Source: Haematobia irritans (taxonomy: Eukaryota; Arthropoda; Insecta; Diptera; Muscidae). Taken from it: a stretch of DNA of 64,000 nt. Shown here piece by piece: positions 22,086 to 33,650 of the stretch. The DNA lies in assembly GCF_050003625.1 (NCBI RefSeq), contig NC_134398.1, positions 112,382,145-112,446,144 on the forward strand, given 5' to 3'. Numbering within the stretch: position 1 is the first letter of the stretch; each line of letters opens with the position of its first letter. The position numbers were made by a program, and so were the translations under genes. The notes under the pieces are model-generated. The model did not search any database. It saw only the letters and a program-made list of their open reading frames with translations, and was not told the DNA's origin.

Positions 22086-22439
22086 AATAATTACGTAGCC
22101 TTTTCGTTGTATTAACGAATATTATTCGTAGTATGAATGAAATTTATTCATTGTATGGATGCTGCATATACGTTGTATGAATTAAAATCATTCATTGTAT
22201 TAACCCAGTTTTTTCATTGTATGAATGAAAGGCGAACGTTGTATAATTGAACACAAACGTTATATTAATGAAACCCAACCAATTATTGCATTTGAGTGTA
22301 GTCATTGGTAGTGTATTATTTTTTGTTAAGATCTTTGAAATATGATTTATATACAGTAGAAAATAATATTTATTGATAAATTAAGTGTTTTAATAATCAT
22401 ATATTGTGACTTTCACTTAACCAAAAAATGATAATCGTA

Positions 22440-22690
22440 TCTCCGTGTCCATTTATCCAATGTTCTTGCAACCAAGGTTCATTGTTCCGCCTTCTTCATC
22501 TGAAAGTTCACTTCTCCGAGGCCTTTTCACTAAATATTAAAAATTAACACTAAATTTCTTGTGAATATAAAAAAACGCCAATTTAACTCACCCATCATAT
22601 ATGTTTATTATTCACAAGGAAGCTGTAATGAGCCTGTTCACTCTTCAGCGAAAAGAACGTAAATGTTGTTAAGGTTTGCCCATCAGACAA
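22440..22690 (-). pseudogene. Tc1-like element fragment (5' region)
   Basis: Homologous to the upstream region and first codons of the Tc1 transposase at about 45370-45560. Shared words include CTGAAAGTTCACTTCT, CACTAAATTTCTT and GCTGTAATGAGCCTG. Only the start of the gene and its leader remain. Confidence 0.65.
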
Positions 22691-22761
22691 GTTTTCAGTT
22701 GAACTTTTTACCGTTTGTTTTTCAAGATGCACACGCAAACATCTGCTTATTGCCACGTTTA

Positions 22762-23123
22762 CATGTGTAGGTTAGGTTAGGTTAGGTGGCAGCCCGATGT
22801 ATCAGGCTCACTTAGACTATTCAGTTCATTGTGATACCACATTGGTGAACTTCTCTCTTATCATTGAGTGCTGCCCGATTTCATGTTAAGCTCAATGACA
22901 AGGGACCTCTTTTTTATAGCCGAGTCCGAACGGCGTTCAACATTGCAGTGAAACCACTTAGAGAAGCTTTGAAACCCTCAGAAATGTCACCAGCATTACT
23001 GGGGTGGGATAATCCACCGCTGAAAAACTTTTTGGTGTTCGGTCGAAGCAGGAATCGAACCCACGACCTTGTGTATACAAGGCGGGCATGCTAACCATTG
23101 CACCACGGTGGCTCCCATGTGTA
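22762..23123 (-). mobile_element. SINE copy 2, intact (346 bp) with target duplication
   Basis: Full-length tRNA-derived SINE on the minus strand, at 22770-23115, between CATGTGTA repeats (22762-22769 and 23116-23123). The head (23115 to about 23035, minus strand) has an A box (GTGGTGCAATGGTTAGCATG) and a B box (GGGTTCGATTCCT). The body follows. The last ~70 bp (22839-22770) match the 3' end of LINE-A, including the TAACC-type tail. It serves as the reference for the empty site of Z in SINE copy 1. Confidence 0.93.
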
Positions 23124-23636
23124 TGTACAAATTACATAGACGCTACAACCGAAATATTAGAGAGAGAATGGAGAGACGTTTTAAAGAGAGTAAGGAGAGG
23201 CAGACATACTCAATATGACGAAATATAACAATTTAAAAGTTATTTTTTAACGTCCATATCATTATATTAACGATCGCTTTCGTTTTATAAATGAAATTTT
23301 CAATTCCAGTTTCGGAGTATATAAAACGACTGTTTTAAGGGCTAAGGGCTTACAAAAGTTACTCTCTATGTGCAAATGATTATAATAATTTCATCTTGGA
23401 AAAAATTTTTATTCTAATTCTTGAAAAAATTACAAAGTTAATATTCGTAATAGTAACGAAACGTGGTTCATTAATATAACGAAAAATCAAAACACAAAAT
23501 TGTCTTTTAACGATTGATTTCATTGTATTAACCATCACTTTCGTTCTTATAACGAAAAATTTCGTAATATTAACGAAAAATAATCAACGATGCCCGTTCG
23601 TTAATAGTACGAAACATTTTGCTACCAGTGTACATT

Positions 23637-24478
23637 TAATATTTTCTTTTACAAGAATACCAATATATTACATTTTCCTTGTTTTAACACCACATCTAAA
23701 AATAAAAATGGAATATAATTCATTTAAATTTTTTCACGAGGTAGTTTATTCCTTGCTGTTTACTTTTTTCGTTGCGCACTTTGACACTTATAAGTTGACA
23801 TTCACAATCTACATTCTTGAGAGAATGATGTGTCGAAGCACACCGGGTCAGCTAGTTTAGTATAAAATTAAATTCGTCAATATATATGATTATATTTAGT
23901 AGTCAGTTCACAAATCACCACAAATGTATGGAAAGTGATTTTGTTGATTTACTCAAAGTCCGCATGTAGATCCCAGTATGGGAACATTTTTGGTATGCTA
24001 TTAGATTTGAATTTATATTCAAACGCCTACGTAGAATCGCTATTTTTTGGTTGCTTCATCAGATTATCATAATTAATTCATTACGAAGACATCATCGGCA
24101 CCACTCTTTAATTACACGGACATTGGTTAGTGTGCGAATGCCCATTCGCATAAATATTTATGAAGATACAAGTGTGCAAGACGAAAATGTCTACTATCTG
24201 TTATCCATATCGACAACTATAATATGATAAGTTACAAGCTTTGTTTATTTGATAAATATCGTTTATGTTCGTAAATCAGGTTGATTAGGAACCCGATTAA
24301 TCTCTGTGGAGAATTAAGCAATGGAAAACTTTCAGTTTTTAACAGAATACTGTTATATATTAGGTCTCTTCGTGTTTTATTCTTACAGCAAAGTCTTGCA
24401 AGGAGTAGAGCAAAGTTTATGTTTTTTGGGCTTAAATGTACAACGATACCAATAGAAAACAACTTTTACACCCAAGGA
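23637..24478. other. Unassigned AT-rich DNA
   Basis: Includes CACCGGGTCAGCTAGTTTAG at about 23840, which resembles LINE 3'-end sequence of the RTE type, but I cannot support a call. The open frames at 24232-24535 are on opposite strands of one another and show no domain. Confidence 0.35.
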
Positions 24479-24620
24479 AAAAATACTTTCCTGCGGAAAG
24501 AAAATTTAGACAATCGAAACTCCGTTTTCGTATGAAGTATTTTCGTTTTGAGGTAATTAATTCCAACTTATGATAAGCGATTCAACGAATGCCTTTAAAT
24601 TTGAAAAAAAAAATTAGCGT
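24479..24620. mobile_element. Terminal fragment of an X-like element
   Basis: Starts CACCCAAGGAAAAAATAC after TA and shares AAAATTTAGACAA and CTTTCCT with the right end of X (34782 onward). The rest is lost. Confidence 0.55.
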
Positions 24621-24644
24621 CCAAAGAAAACTTTGCTTGTTTAA

Positions 24645-24756
24645 AACCGTGGTGCAATGGTTCTACCTCCTTGCATTGAGATAAACATGGAATTGGGCAG
24701 CACTCAGTGATAAGAGAGAAGTACGTTACTGTGGTAACACAATATACCGAATAGAC
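24645..24756 (+). mobile_element. SINE copy 3, rearranged fragment
   Basis: A-box part of the head (CCGTGGTGCAATGGTT) is joined directly to the distal body (GGGCAGCACTCAGTGATAAG) and tail (AATAGACTAA), so the B box and middle are deleted. It is cut on the right by the next element. Confidence 0.7.
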
Positions 24757-26948
24757 TAACCCCCATATTCATAAAAGTTAACATGAACTTTAAACCTACT
24801 ATTACCATACAAATTCGTTCGATAAACTGTCAGTAAATTATTATGAATACGGACATAAGGCTATGGTCACACTAGGCAAATATTTGACCAAAATGAGTGT
24901 CAAACATTTTTCCAGAACCATTTTCCAAATATCTGGATACGATTTTTGGAAAATAACTCTACCATGATGTTATATATTCAGTATGAGCTCAAAGTGTTTG
25001 CTGGTTTGGCTGTGGCGACGGATTCTTTTTCGATTTTGTATAGACTGTATAGTCTAAGAGAGCCATTGACGAATTTTTAACTTTACTATAATGTAAATAA
25101 CTTTATATATGCAAAATCCTTTACTTATTTTATTTATGCGGTAAAAAACCTTGAATTTTTAAAGAAATGGCGAAAAAGTATAGAATTTGGTAATGGGGGA
25201 ATGCATTAAATCTTATCCGACAAGAAAAATATTATCCTTCAAATGTTTTATTTATGGTTTTAAGCTTAAATCAAAAACAACAATAATGATTGAAGAGTAA
25301 ACCAATAATAACAAACAAAACGATTTTTTTAGATTTTTAATGCTTTCTAACGCTGAAACGTTTGATTTTTCTAGAATGGATTTAACTTTTTTGCGGCAAA
25401 ATTCGAATAATTTTTATAAAATAAAACATTAATTGTACCTATAACTTCAGTCTATTAATTTAGCTGGGGGGCTATAGCTAGCAGGGAAATTGGCAACTGA
25501 GCACATCAAACCATTTACGGTGTTAGGTCCATACTTTTCGCTTATCGAACCAAACGCGTATACGACAAGTATTGACATAGCATTAAATTGCAAATAAAAA
25601 GAAATTAAGTACAGGAAATAAATTTCCATAAAGGGGAAAATGTAATTTTTTGTTGTTGCCTAAAATTTAACATTGTTTCATTAAGAAAATTAAGTTTTTC
25701 AATAAATGTCAATAAAGCACCAAAAAAAACAAAAATTAAGTTTTTCATTTAAAAAATAAAAACGAAAAACAAATAAAAAAAAATTACAAACATGTATGGA
25801 ACTAACACCGTCAATGCAACATTTGGTGTGGCGCATGCAAATTTTCCATCTTTCTACGTGTATTGTCTTTGCACAGCACAGTGGTGTGATTTAATTTTGT
25901 GAAAAAAATATAGAAGCCTTAAGCTCAATTATTTCAAAAATTTTTGTACAATATAGTAACTATGAAGCTTGGTTTAGCTTTGCGTATTGTTTTTTTTATT
26001 TCATATTGTTTTTTGTTTATTTCTAGAGTCGAACTTTTGGGATTGAAAATAAATTACATTGACTTTAAATTTTAACGTAAAAGATTTTTTTTTAGATTTT
26101 TATAATTAAAAACCCCTACTCCCAAATTAATATTTTACCCGTTTTCACGAATTTGGCTATATTTACCACACTAATTGAACGATCTCCTATTCTATTTCAT
26201 CAAATGTGCTTTTCCACGTAATAATCATAGAATATGAAATTTACACAAAAATCATTCAAGCCAGAAACAAACTCAAAAAAACTCAACATTTTACGAGTCA
26301 AAAGTGAGTCAACACTTGGATCACAACTCATTTAGTATTGACTCACTTGGCGTACCGTTATTTTTGCACAAAATAATGCTAGAAAATGATTATTTATATT
26401 ACCTTTAGTCATTCGTAATTGTTATTTGAAGTGGAAAGATCGATTTAATAGAGAAACCGTAGTCAGAACCATGAGAACTGAAATCTCCTTAGAAACCAAG
26501 AAAATCATCATCGATTGGAGAATTTTGCAAAGTTATTGTTGTTTTTTTCACTTTTCTTTTCATAAGGCTGAATAAAACTTTATATTTGGTGGAATAAAAT
26601 CTATATATGTTTTATGTTTTTTTTTTTCAATAATCTTAACATACGAAAAGCAAAATGATTTTGGGTGTTGACACACTTTTGACGCTCATAGTATGTATAA
26701 ACGGGCGGTACTAAGCATATGTTTCACAAGAGAAAACCAAAAATAAAAGTACAAAAATAAAATAAACTTACGAAATTATTTGCAAAATCTAAAATTGCTT
26801 GAAAGAAAATGGCATCACAAAATTAATGGTAAACTTATTACCGCCTTATGTCCATATTCATAATAATTTACTGACAGTTTATCGAAAGAATTTGTATGGT
26901 AATAGTAGGTTTAAAGTTCATGTTAACTTTTATGAATATGGGGGTTAG
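24756..26948. mobile_element. 2.2-kb element with ~100-bp terminal inverted repeats
   Basis: 24756-24857 and 26847-26948 are near-perfect inverse copies (CTAACCCCCATATTCATAAA outermost). The interior is AT-rich with stop codons in all frames; a 60-residue minus frame at 25629-25447 is not convincing. It appears to sit in SINE copy 3. Superfamily not assigned. Confidence 0.75.
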
Positions 26949-27383
26949 TGTGTAAATATAACCATAGCGATAAGCGGTAGGCGAAACATTTTTGCCGCAA
27001 CGGCAAATACAATAAGCTTGACGGCGAATAATTCCCTTTTTCACGTTTCCTAGCGCTTTTGTTGTCAATACAGCATGCTTTGACAATATTAAACAATGAA
27101 GTTGAATAAAAACATACAATCGCTTGTTATTCGTTGAGTTATTTCAAGAAAAAATAATCTACACGTGTCCAGGCAACAGCAATTCCTAGTGGTGAGTTAA
27201 AAAAATTGATAAGCGATGGCAACACTATACCAGTTTTCGCCAAGGAGTTAGAATAAGTTTTAATTTAGCGACACGCCGCTAGCCGTCACGGTATTCCGTC
27301 GCGGATTTTGGGCTTCCCATAAGAAATACACGTAAATAAGTGTTCGCCTACCGCCTATCGCTATGGTTATATTTACACACTTA
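26945..27383. mobile_element. Harbinger-like MITE (433 bp)
   Basis: Occupies 26948-27380 with inverted ends GTGTGTAAATATAACCATAG, extending to about 38 bp, and TTA on each side (26945-26947, 27381-27383). A 3-bp TTA duplication fits PIF/Harbinger. Its left end touches the end of the previous element. Confidence 0.72.
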
Positions 27384-27533
27384 AATGCAAAAAAAAACTT
27401 TCGTTCGGGGATTCCATGGCTTACAAACTTTCCTTGCACACATACACACAGTTCAATAACTACGCACCAACTGTCCAACCATTTTATTTTTTGCTTTCAG
27501 CTCTGTTCAGAAGATGTTGCAAGCATAAGAACC

Positions 27534-28472
27534 TAAAGGGTGATTCTTTTGAGGTTAGGATTTTCATGCATTAGTATTTGACAGATCACGTGGGATTTCA
27601 GACATGGTGTCAAAGAGAAAGATGCTCAGTATGCTTTGACATTTCATCATGAATAGACTTACTAACGAGCCACAACGTCGAATTTTCAGTGAATGGGCCC
27701 TAGAAAAGTTGGCAGAAAATCCGCTTTTTTATCGACAAATTTTGTTCAGCGATGAGGCTCATTTCTGGTTGAATGGCTACGTAAATAAGCAAAATTGCCG
27801 CATTTGGAGTGAAGAGCAACCAGAAGCCGTTCAAGAACTGCCCATGCATCCCGAAAAATGCACTGTTTGGTGTGGTTTGTACGCTGGTGGAATCATTGGA
27901 CCGTATTTTTTCAAAGATGCTGTTGGACGCAACGTTACGGTGAATGGCGATCGCTATCGTTCGATGCTAACAAACTTTTTGTTGCCAAAAATGGAAGAAC
28001 TGAACTTGGTTGACATGTGGTTTCAACAAGATGGCGCTACATGCCACACAGCTCGCGATTCTATGGCCATTTTGAGGGAAAACTTCGGAGAACAATTCAT
28101 CTCAAGAAATGGACCGGTAAGTTGGCCACCAAGATCATGCGATTTGACGCCTTTAGACTATTTTTTGTGGGGCTACGTCAAGTCTAAAGTCTACAGAAAT
28201 AAGCCAGCAACTATTCCAGCTTTGGAAGACAACATTTCCGAAGAAATTCGGGCTATTCCGGCCGAAATGCTCGAAAAAGTTGCCCAAAATTGGACTTTCC
28301 GAATGGACCACCTAAGACGCAGCCGCGGTCAACATTTAAATGAAATTATCTTCAAAAAGTAAATGTCATGGACCAATCTAACGTTTCAAATAAAGAACCG
28401 ATGAGATTTTGCAAATTTTATGCGTTTTTTTAAAAAAAAAAAGTTATCAAGCTCTTAACAAATCACCCTTTA
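27534..28472 (+). mobile_element. mariner (DD41D-like), internally deleted, copy 2
   Basis: Occupies 27536-28470 (935 bp) with TA on both sides. It is nearly identical to 14920-15853 but on the opposite strand, and ends in the same AAGGGTGATT/AATCACCCTT. One small difference lies near the 3' end (GAGCTTGAT/GAACTTGAT). Confidence 0.94.
27649..28362 (+). CDS. mariner-family transposase lacking its DNA-binding domain
   Basis: The 237-residue protein is identical to that at 15027-15740. Catalytic Asp residues sit in FSDEAHFW, QQDGATCHTA and PLDYFLWG, with 41 residues between the last two. The N-terminal helix-turn-helix region is missing at the same junction (MNRLTNE|PQRRIF). A shared junction plus separate TA target sites means the deletion arose once and the deleted copy was then mobilised, presumably by a full-length relative elsewhere. 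An identical protein in both copies suggests recent movement. Confidence 0.92.
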   Translation: MNRLTNEPQRRIFSEWALEKLAENPLFYRQILFSDEAHFWLNGYVNKQNCRIWSEEQPEAVQELPMHPEKCTVWCGLYAGGIIGPYFFKDAVGRNVTVNGDRYRSMLTNFLLPKMEELNLVDMWFQQDGATCHTARDSMAILRENFGEQFISRNGPVSWPPRSCDLTPLDYFLWGYVKSKVYRNKPATIPALEDNISEEIRAIPAEMLEKVAQNWTFRMDHLRRSRGQHLNEIIFKK

Positions 28473-28640
28473 CAAAACGTTCGTTTGCAACCAAGTATGC
28501 GTAGGTTATGTTCTGATATTTGTTTTATTTGATGTTTGAAAGTTTTGCTTATACTCGTATCTGTTTTGAAAGTTCTATTCATGTTTCAGAACATTTTGAA
28601 ATTTGAAAATTCAAATAAGCTTGTGCAGACCTTTAGTTGA
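28473..28640. other. Unassigned DNA
   Basis: Short AT-rich link between mariner copy 2 and the copia remnant. Confidence 0.35.
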
Positions 28641-29010
28641 ATGTTCATCGATGGAAGATGACGTCAATCAAGTAATTTCAACAGCATAGAAATTGAATGA
28701 CATTGGTTTCAGTGTAAATGATGAATGGATTGGAAGTTTACTGCTGAAAGGATTGCCTACTGAGTATCAACCGATGATAAGGACAATTGATAGTACCGGG
28801 AAGCCGTTAACAGCTGATTTAGTCAAGGTGAAACATTTGCAAGATGTAAAATGTGAGCCATCAACTTCGAATAACGCATTGTACTCCAAGAAAACCGAAA
28901 AATTCGATGGTGACATCGCAAGAGGTCAAAAAAAAAAACATCCAAACAAGATCAAAAGGGTAAGTCATGGTGTTTTAATTGTGATGGCATGGACCATTAC
29001 GCATCTGAGT
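28641..29010 (+). pseudogene. Ty1/copia Gag remnant
   Basis: Fragment of the Gag protein of a copia-type LTR retrotransposon, which forms the particle that packages element RNA. The segment ISVNDEWIGSLLLKGLP-like (residues NDEWIGSLLLKGLPTEYQPM) is typical of copia Gag. A CCHC zinc knuckle follows in another frame at 28971-29010: Cys, Cys, His (28971, 28980, 28995) in WCFNCDGMDHYASE. The last Cys codon is broken where foreign sequence begins. An A-run near 28928 causes the frameshift. Confidence 0.8.
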
Positions 29011-29640
29011 GAGTACAAAACCACAAAATGCGAAAAACTAACGAATTTTTTTCATTTGTGGTACTTTGTTTTTTTTTTTTAGTTGAAAAATTGACGATTA
29101 TAGCATAGCGCCATTTGCAATGTTAATTAAGAAATAATTTATTTATTAAAACTATTTGTGTGGGTTTATAACGCAAACACGGATCATATTTTAGTTCCGA
29201 AAATATGCAAAGGATCAATTGCCAACGGAAAAATAAAATGTTAATTTTGTAATAGCAACCACCAACCACATACACAGGCACACACATATGTATATTTTAA
29301 TGTGAATTATGTATGTGAAATAAAATATGTATTGAAATTATATGTATTGAATATAAAGAAAATATTTGTTTGATATAGTGAAGCTTATTTGTTAGATTTG
29401 TATTGTATTTTTCTATAACAAAATTATTTTCTAAAATAAATAAATGCACATTCTTCTTCTTTTTTTTTCAAATAAAGGGCTAGGAGTATGTGTGTGTTTG
29501 GGTGTATTAACTTAATTCAATATCGCGCCCTGTTAAATAGCGCTCCCTTCTACCTAAGTAAACACCGCTTTCCATGTGCGAAATAATGATTTCTATAAAA
29601 TTTTTTTGCAAGAATTAACATAGTACCGGCCTTTAGACAC
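29011..29640. mobile_element. Insertion in copia, partly Y-related
   Basis: 29210-29260 (GGAAAAATAAAATGTTAATTTTG) and 29505-29560 (AATTCAATATCG, CTGTTAAATAGCGCTCCC) match the Y interior at 6230-6310 and 34270-34370, separated by about 250 bp of other AT-rich sequence. Y ends are not intact here. Confidence 0.5.
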
Positions 29641-29659
29641 AAAATCTTCATATAACGAG

Positions 29660-30475
29660 TGGTACATAGACAGTCGCGCGACAAACCACATGACCGCACA
29701 CCAAGAATGCTTCGAGAGCCTTTGTGAATTCTCCGGTGAAATAAAAACTGCCAAAAATGCAACCATGCAAGCTGTGGGAAAATGTAATATATCGTTGATA
29801 GTCTCGACTCCTAAGGGAAATGAAGTCGTTACAGTACACGAAGTTCTTCATGATCCTTCTTTGGAGATGAATTTGTTATCTATTAAGAACATATTCGACC
29901 ATAAGAACAGCGTAGTTTTCGATAGAAAGGGTTGTCAAATTTTGCATTCATCGAAAGATATTATTGCAAAAGGAAATGAAGGGAATGGTTTGCATAAACT
30001 TGATATGCAAACCATTCTCTTCAAAACCGCCTGTATTGCAAAGGACAATTCAGTTTATGTTTGGCATCGTCGTTACGCTCATCTGGGATTTGAAAATTTT
30101 AAATTCTTTTCAAACGGTTTGGTAAAAGGAATTCAATTCCGAGAAAATTCGTTGACTCCTTGTACTGCGTGTGCAGAAGAAGGGCAACATCGGAATAGTT
30201 TTCCCATAGATGGGTCAAGGGCACCGAAAGTATTGGAAATTATACACTCAGACGTTTGCGGACCCATGGAGGTGAAATTCATCAGAGGTAGTCTTTACTT
30301 CGTCACGTTCATAGATGACTTCATTCGCAAAGTAAGGATTTATTTTATCAAAAGTAAAGCTGAAGTACTGGATTGTTTCCATGAATTCCATTGAATTGTT
30401 TCGATGAGAGCTGACGTTGAGAACCATGGACCATGAACATGGGCACCACCATTAAAATGTTGCGAAAAGATAATG
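29660..30475 (+). pseudogene. Ty1/copia Pol remnant: protease, GAG-pre-integrase, integrase start
   Basis: An open frame of more than 240 residues. The aspartic protease site reads WYIDSRATNHMT at 29660-29695, where the usual Gly after Asp-Ser is Arg, so the protease is probably inactive. The GAG-pre-integrase zinc-binding part follows (WHRRYAHLG about 30061, CTACAEEGQHRN about 30161). The integrase core begins with Asp in IHSDVCGPMEV (about 30248) and FIDDF. After a stop near 30394, KMLRKDNG (30454-30476) looks like the second integrase Asp motif. The copy is cut there by LINE-A; RT and LTRs are absent. Confidence 0.88.
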
Positions 30476-32159
30476 GTTAGGTTAGGTTAAAGTGGCAACC
30501 CGATTAAGTTTCAGGACATTAACTAAAAGTTCCTATTACATATGGGTACTTCTAGTTTTAACCGCTGAACTTTCTCGATTATTTTCTTCTGTTGAATCAA
30601 CTATATTGTTCCAAAACATTAGCAGACTGCTTAAGTTAACGTTTTAAGTTAACGCTGCTTAAGTTAAACGCAGGACACTCACACAAGAGGTGTTTAATTG
30701 ATTCCTTTTCTTCCGCATCATTACAGCTCATACAGTAGTCATTATACTTCGCGCCAATAGTTTTTGCCTATTAGGCAGCGACCCGTTATAGCAGATATCA
30801 TGAGTGAGAAAACTAGCATATATAGTGTGCGGTTTAAGTTTAAATGGGGCCATATTTGCTTGGTGTCGTTACAACCCTTGCAATTCTCCCATCAAATATT
30901 TGCCATCATAACAGCCTTCTCACGCAGTAAGAGCGTGATGGTAGCCAGAGGCATACCAACAGATTCTAGTTTCCCTGGAATATGTAAGGTAGCTCTTAGC
31001 CTTGCTAACTCACCCGCTTTGCAGTTCCCCGGTATGTTCCTATGGCCAGGAACCCATCTCGTTGAGTGATTTGCGGCTTACGATGACCGTTTTCCAGGTA
31101 AGGAACACAGAATCAAAGAATTTTATTGCTGGTTGACTGTCTGAGTATATATTAATGCCAACATTTGTTGGAACATTGCTTCTTAGCCAATTCGCTACCC
31201 TATTATTGCTAATATTTCAGCCTGAAAAAACTACAGTGACTAGGTAATCTTTTCGCTATTCGAAGATCCATTATCTTTAGAATATACTCCGAAACCCACT
31301 TGTCCATCCAATTTTGAGCCATCAGTGTATAAATCTATATAAAGTTTATTCCCTGGGGTCTATGTGTACCACGCCTCACTGTTGGGAATTAGAGTTTCAA
31401 ACTTTTTGTCGAAAAGTGGTGTCGCCAGAGTGTAATCCACTACGTTTGGCACATCTGGCAGTTGCAGCTGACTGTTGGGACAAAATGTCTAAAGGCAATA
31501 GATGCAGCATGACATTAAGGGAATTTGTTCCTGTCTTATTGAATGCGCCTGAGATATACAAGCACGCCATACGCTAAACTTTGTCTAAACTTGTCGGCTG
31601 CTGAAGTGCCGGCCACCAGACTACAACACCATATAGCATTATTTAGTCCCCACTTTTTTCTTTTTGGCACGAGTACAAAGCAACCGTGGATTTTCATCCC
31701 CTTTCATCAATAGTAAGCTTAAAGCTCAACTTCCTGTCCAAAATAATGCCAAGATATTTAGCACACTCACCAAAGGGAATTTCCATACCACCTAAGGATA
31801 TGTGGTTAACCGTCGGAATTTTGAGATCTTTGCAGTACATGTTTAGTTCTGTCTTTGAAGGATTTACCCCAAGACCATTCTCTTTCGCTCATTTCCCAGT
31901 CATCCGGAGGGCTCCCTGTATAATATTTCTAATTGTGGATGGGAATTTTCCCCTGACTACTAGTGCCACATCATCTGCATATTCCACCACTTTTATTCTT
32001 TCTTTTTCTAGGGAAACCAGATGGTTGTTTATAGCAACATGAAATAGAAGAGGTGAAGAACACATCCTTGGGGTGTGCCTCTGTTCACATACCTTTGTAT
32101 GTTTGCTTGGCTTAGTGTGGCTGCAATACGTCGATTCGTTAGAAGTTCGTCTACCACGG
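30475..32159 (-). pseudogene. LINE-A copy 3, 3' part (RNase H and RT, decayed)
   Basis: Minus-strand LINE-A with its TAACC-type 3' end at 30475-30495, followed by the UTR, Cys/His tail, RNase H (compare 61294-62457) and distal RT up to about 32159. Many frameshifts and deletions are present, so it is older than the copies at 58566-64000. It is interrupted by SINE copy 4 and resumes at about 38656. Confidence 0.85.
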
Positions 32160-32519
32160 GAGTCGCCGTGGTGCAGTGGTAAGCATGTAAGCAGTTTCAA
32201 CCAAACACCAACAGTGTTTTCAGCGGCGGATTTTCCCACCTCAGTAATGCTGGTGACTTTTCTGAGTTTTTCAAAACTTCTCTAAGTGGTTTCACTGCAA
32301 TGAGGAACGCCGTTCGGACTCGGCTATAGAAAAGAGGTCGCTTGTCATCAGCGTTACCGTTGGAAATTTTGAAAAAGTCGCATATTCAAAAAAAAAAGTC
32401 GCATAATGAAAAAACGTTGCTTCTGTTTGTGAGGTCTTTTTATTACAAAAAATGTTCTATAAAACAACACAAAAACAATAAAGGAACTTATTGTAACAAA
32501 AATCCACTAAAAAGTAAAC

Positions 32520-32895
32520 TTTCAAGAGAGTAAAAATGGATTTTTTTTTGCTAAAATTAGCAGAAATGCAACTTAAAGCCTTTAAATGAATTAAAATAAT
32601 AAAAATATATATTTTGTATACTACACTTATAATTGACTCTGTGAAATATATGTTATGTTGTTATGTTTATGACAAACTCTTACAAGTTTTTACTGACAAA
32701 AAAATCTCTAACAAAAACTTGCAACTTCGCTATTTCTCAAATGTCACATTTGATCTCTCTGGCTCTCTTTTGCTGGGGTTTGGAGTAAACGAACGACTTC
32801 CAATAAAAATTTGTCATAATTATCAAAAATTAGTAACGGATCTAGTGGTTGAAATGGTATGCAATAAAACAACGACTGAACAAACCAGAACAACG
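32520..32895. other. Non-coding interior of the hAT-like element
   Basis: AT-rich. The plus-strand frame at 32614-32913 (99 residues) has no recognisable domain. Confidence 0.4.
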
Positions 32896-33100
32896 TGTAG
32901 GTTAGGTACGTAGGTCGCATGTCTATTTTCATAATATTGTGATTTATTAAGGAGTGCTTCTATGGGTAGCTCAATGACAAGTGGACTCCTTTTTATAGCC
33001 GAGTTCAAACGGCGTTTCATATTACACACATTTTGTTGTTTAGTCGAAACTGGGTTGAATCCATGACCAAGGAGGGCCATTGCACAACGGTGGCTCCCAT
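32896..33100 (-). mobile_element. SINE copy 5, internally deleted
   Basis: Tail (GTGTAGGTTAGGTAC) at the left, part of the body (TAGCTCAATGACAAG, TTATAGCCGAG) and head at the right (GAATCCATGACC, ACAACGGTGGCTCCC). It ends immediately at the TTAA target of the piggyBac element. Confidence 0.75.
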
Positions 33101-33650
33101 TTAACCCTTTCCGGCGCACTATATAAAATCGGCAAAAATTAAAGAAAATTTTTATTTGCTTTTATTTACAGAAGTAATTTATTGAAAAAAAAAAAAAAAA
33201 ATACAAAAAACCCTTTCAGGATTTCGCGCAAGGATGTGGTATGATTTTTATACCACCGCGCTTATGTGATAGCTTTATTTATGAAATTCATTAAAACACG
33301 ATTTCGTTTTACTTTAACAAAGTGGAGTAAACTCTAAACAAAATAAATCCATAAATCTAATCATGGATTCATCTACCGCTAGATATTCACCCAGGTTAAA
33401 ACACAATTTAAATCTCTCTAGCAACATATCCAGAAACGGTTGAACTTTATTCAGCTTGTTGAACTTAGGTGATCCTTTTTTAGGCATTAAGGTAGAATCA
33501 TTCAAATGTATATTAGATAAATCTTCTTATAGGCATTATTTTCGATTTATAGCCGTCATTTAATTCCGGACGAGATGACCAATAGTCTTTGTAACTGGCC
33601 AGGGGTTTTATTCCCATTAGAAAGTTAATTCCTATAAAAGCTAGTATTTG

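Larger units (their letters stand above)
22090..23636. mobile_element. TTAACGAA-repeat element with nested Tc1 scrap and SINE
   Basis: Both flanks (22095-22270 and 23230-23636) are dense in palindromic words such as CGTTATATTAACGAA. The right end reads ATTTTGCTACCAGTG; the left end (TACGTAGCCTTTTCGTT) is its degenerate inverse. Between them lie Tc1-related sequence (22440-22690) and a full SINE. Non-coding apart from those. Confidence 0.55.

Noticed and set aside
23835..23862. RTE-type LINE 3' end (CCGGGTCAGCTAG)
   Set aside because: Only about 20 bp resemble it and no RT sequence or target duplication was found.
32614..32913. A 99-residue host gene fragment
   Set aside because: No recognisable domain, lies inside a transposon, and overlaps SINE tail sequence at its end.
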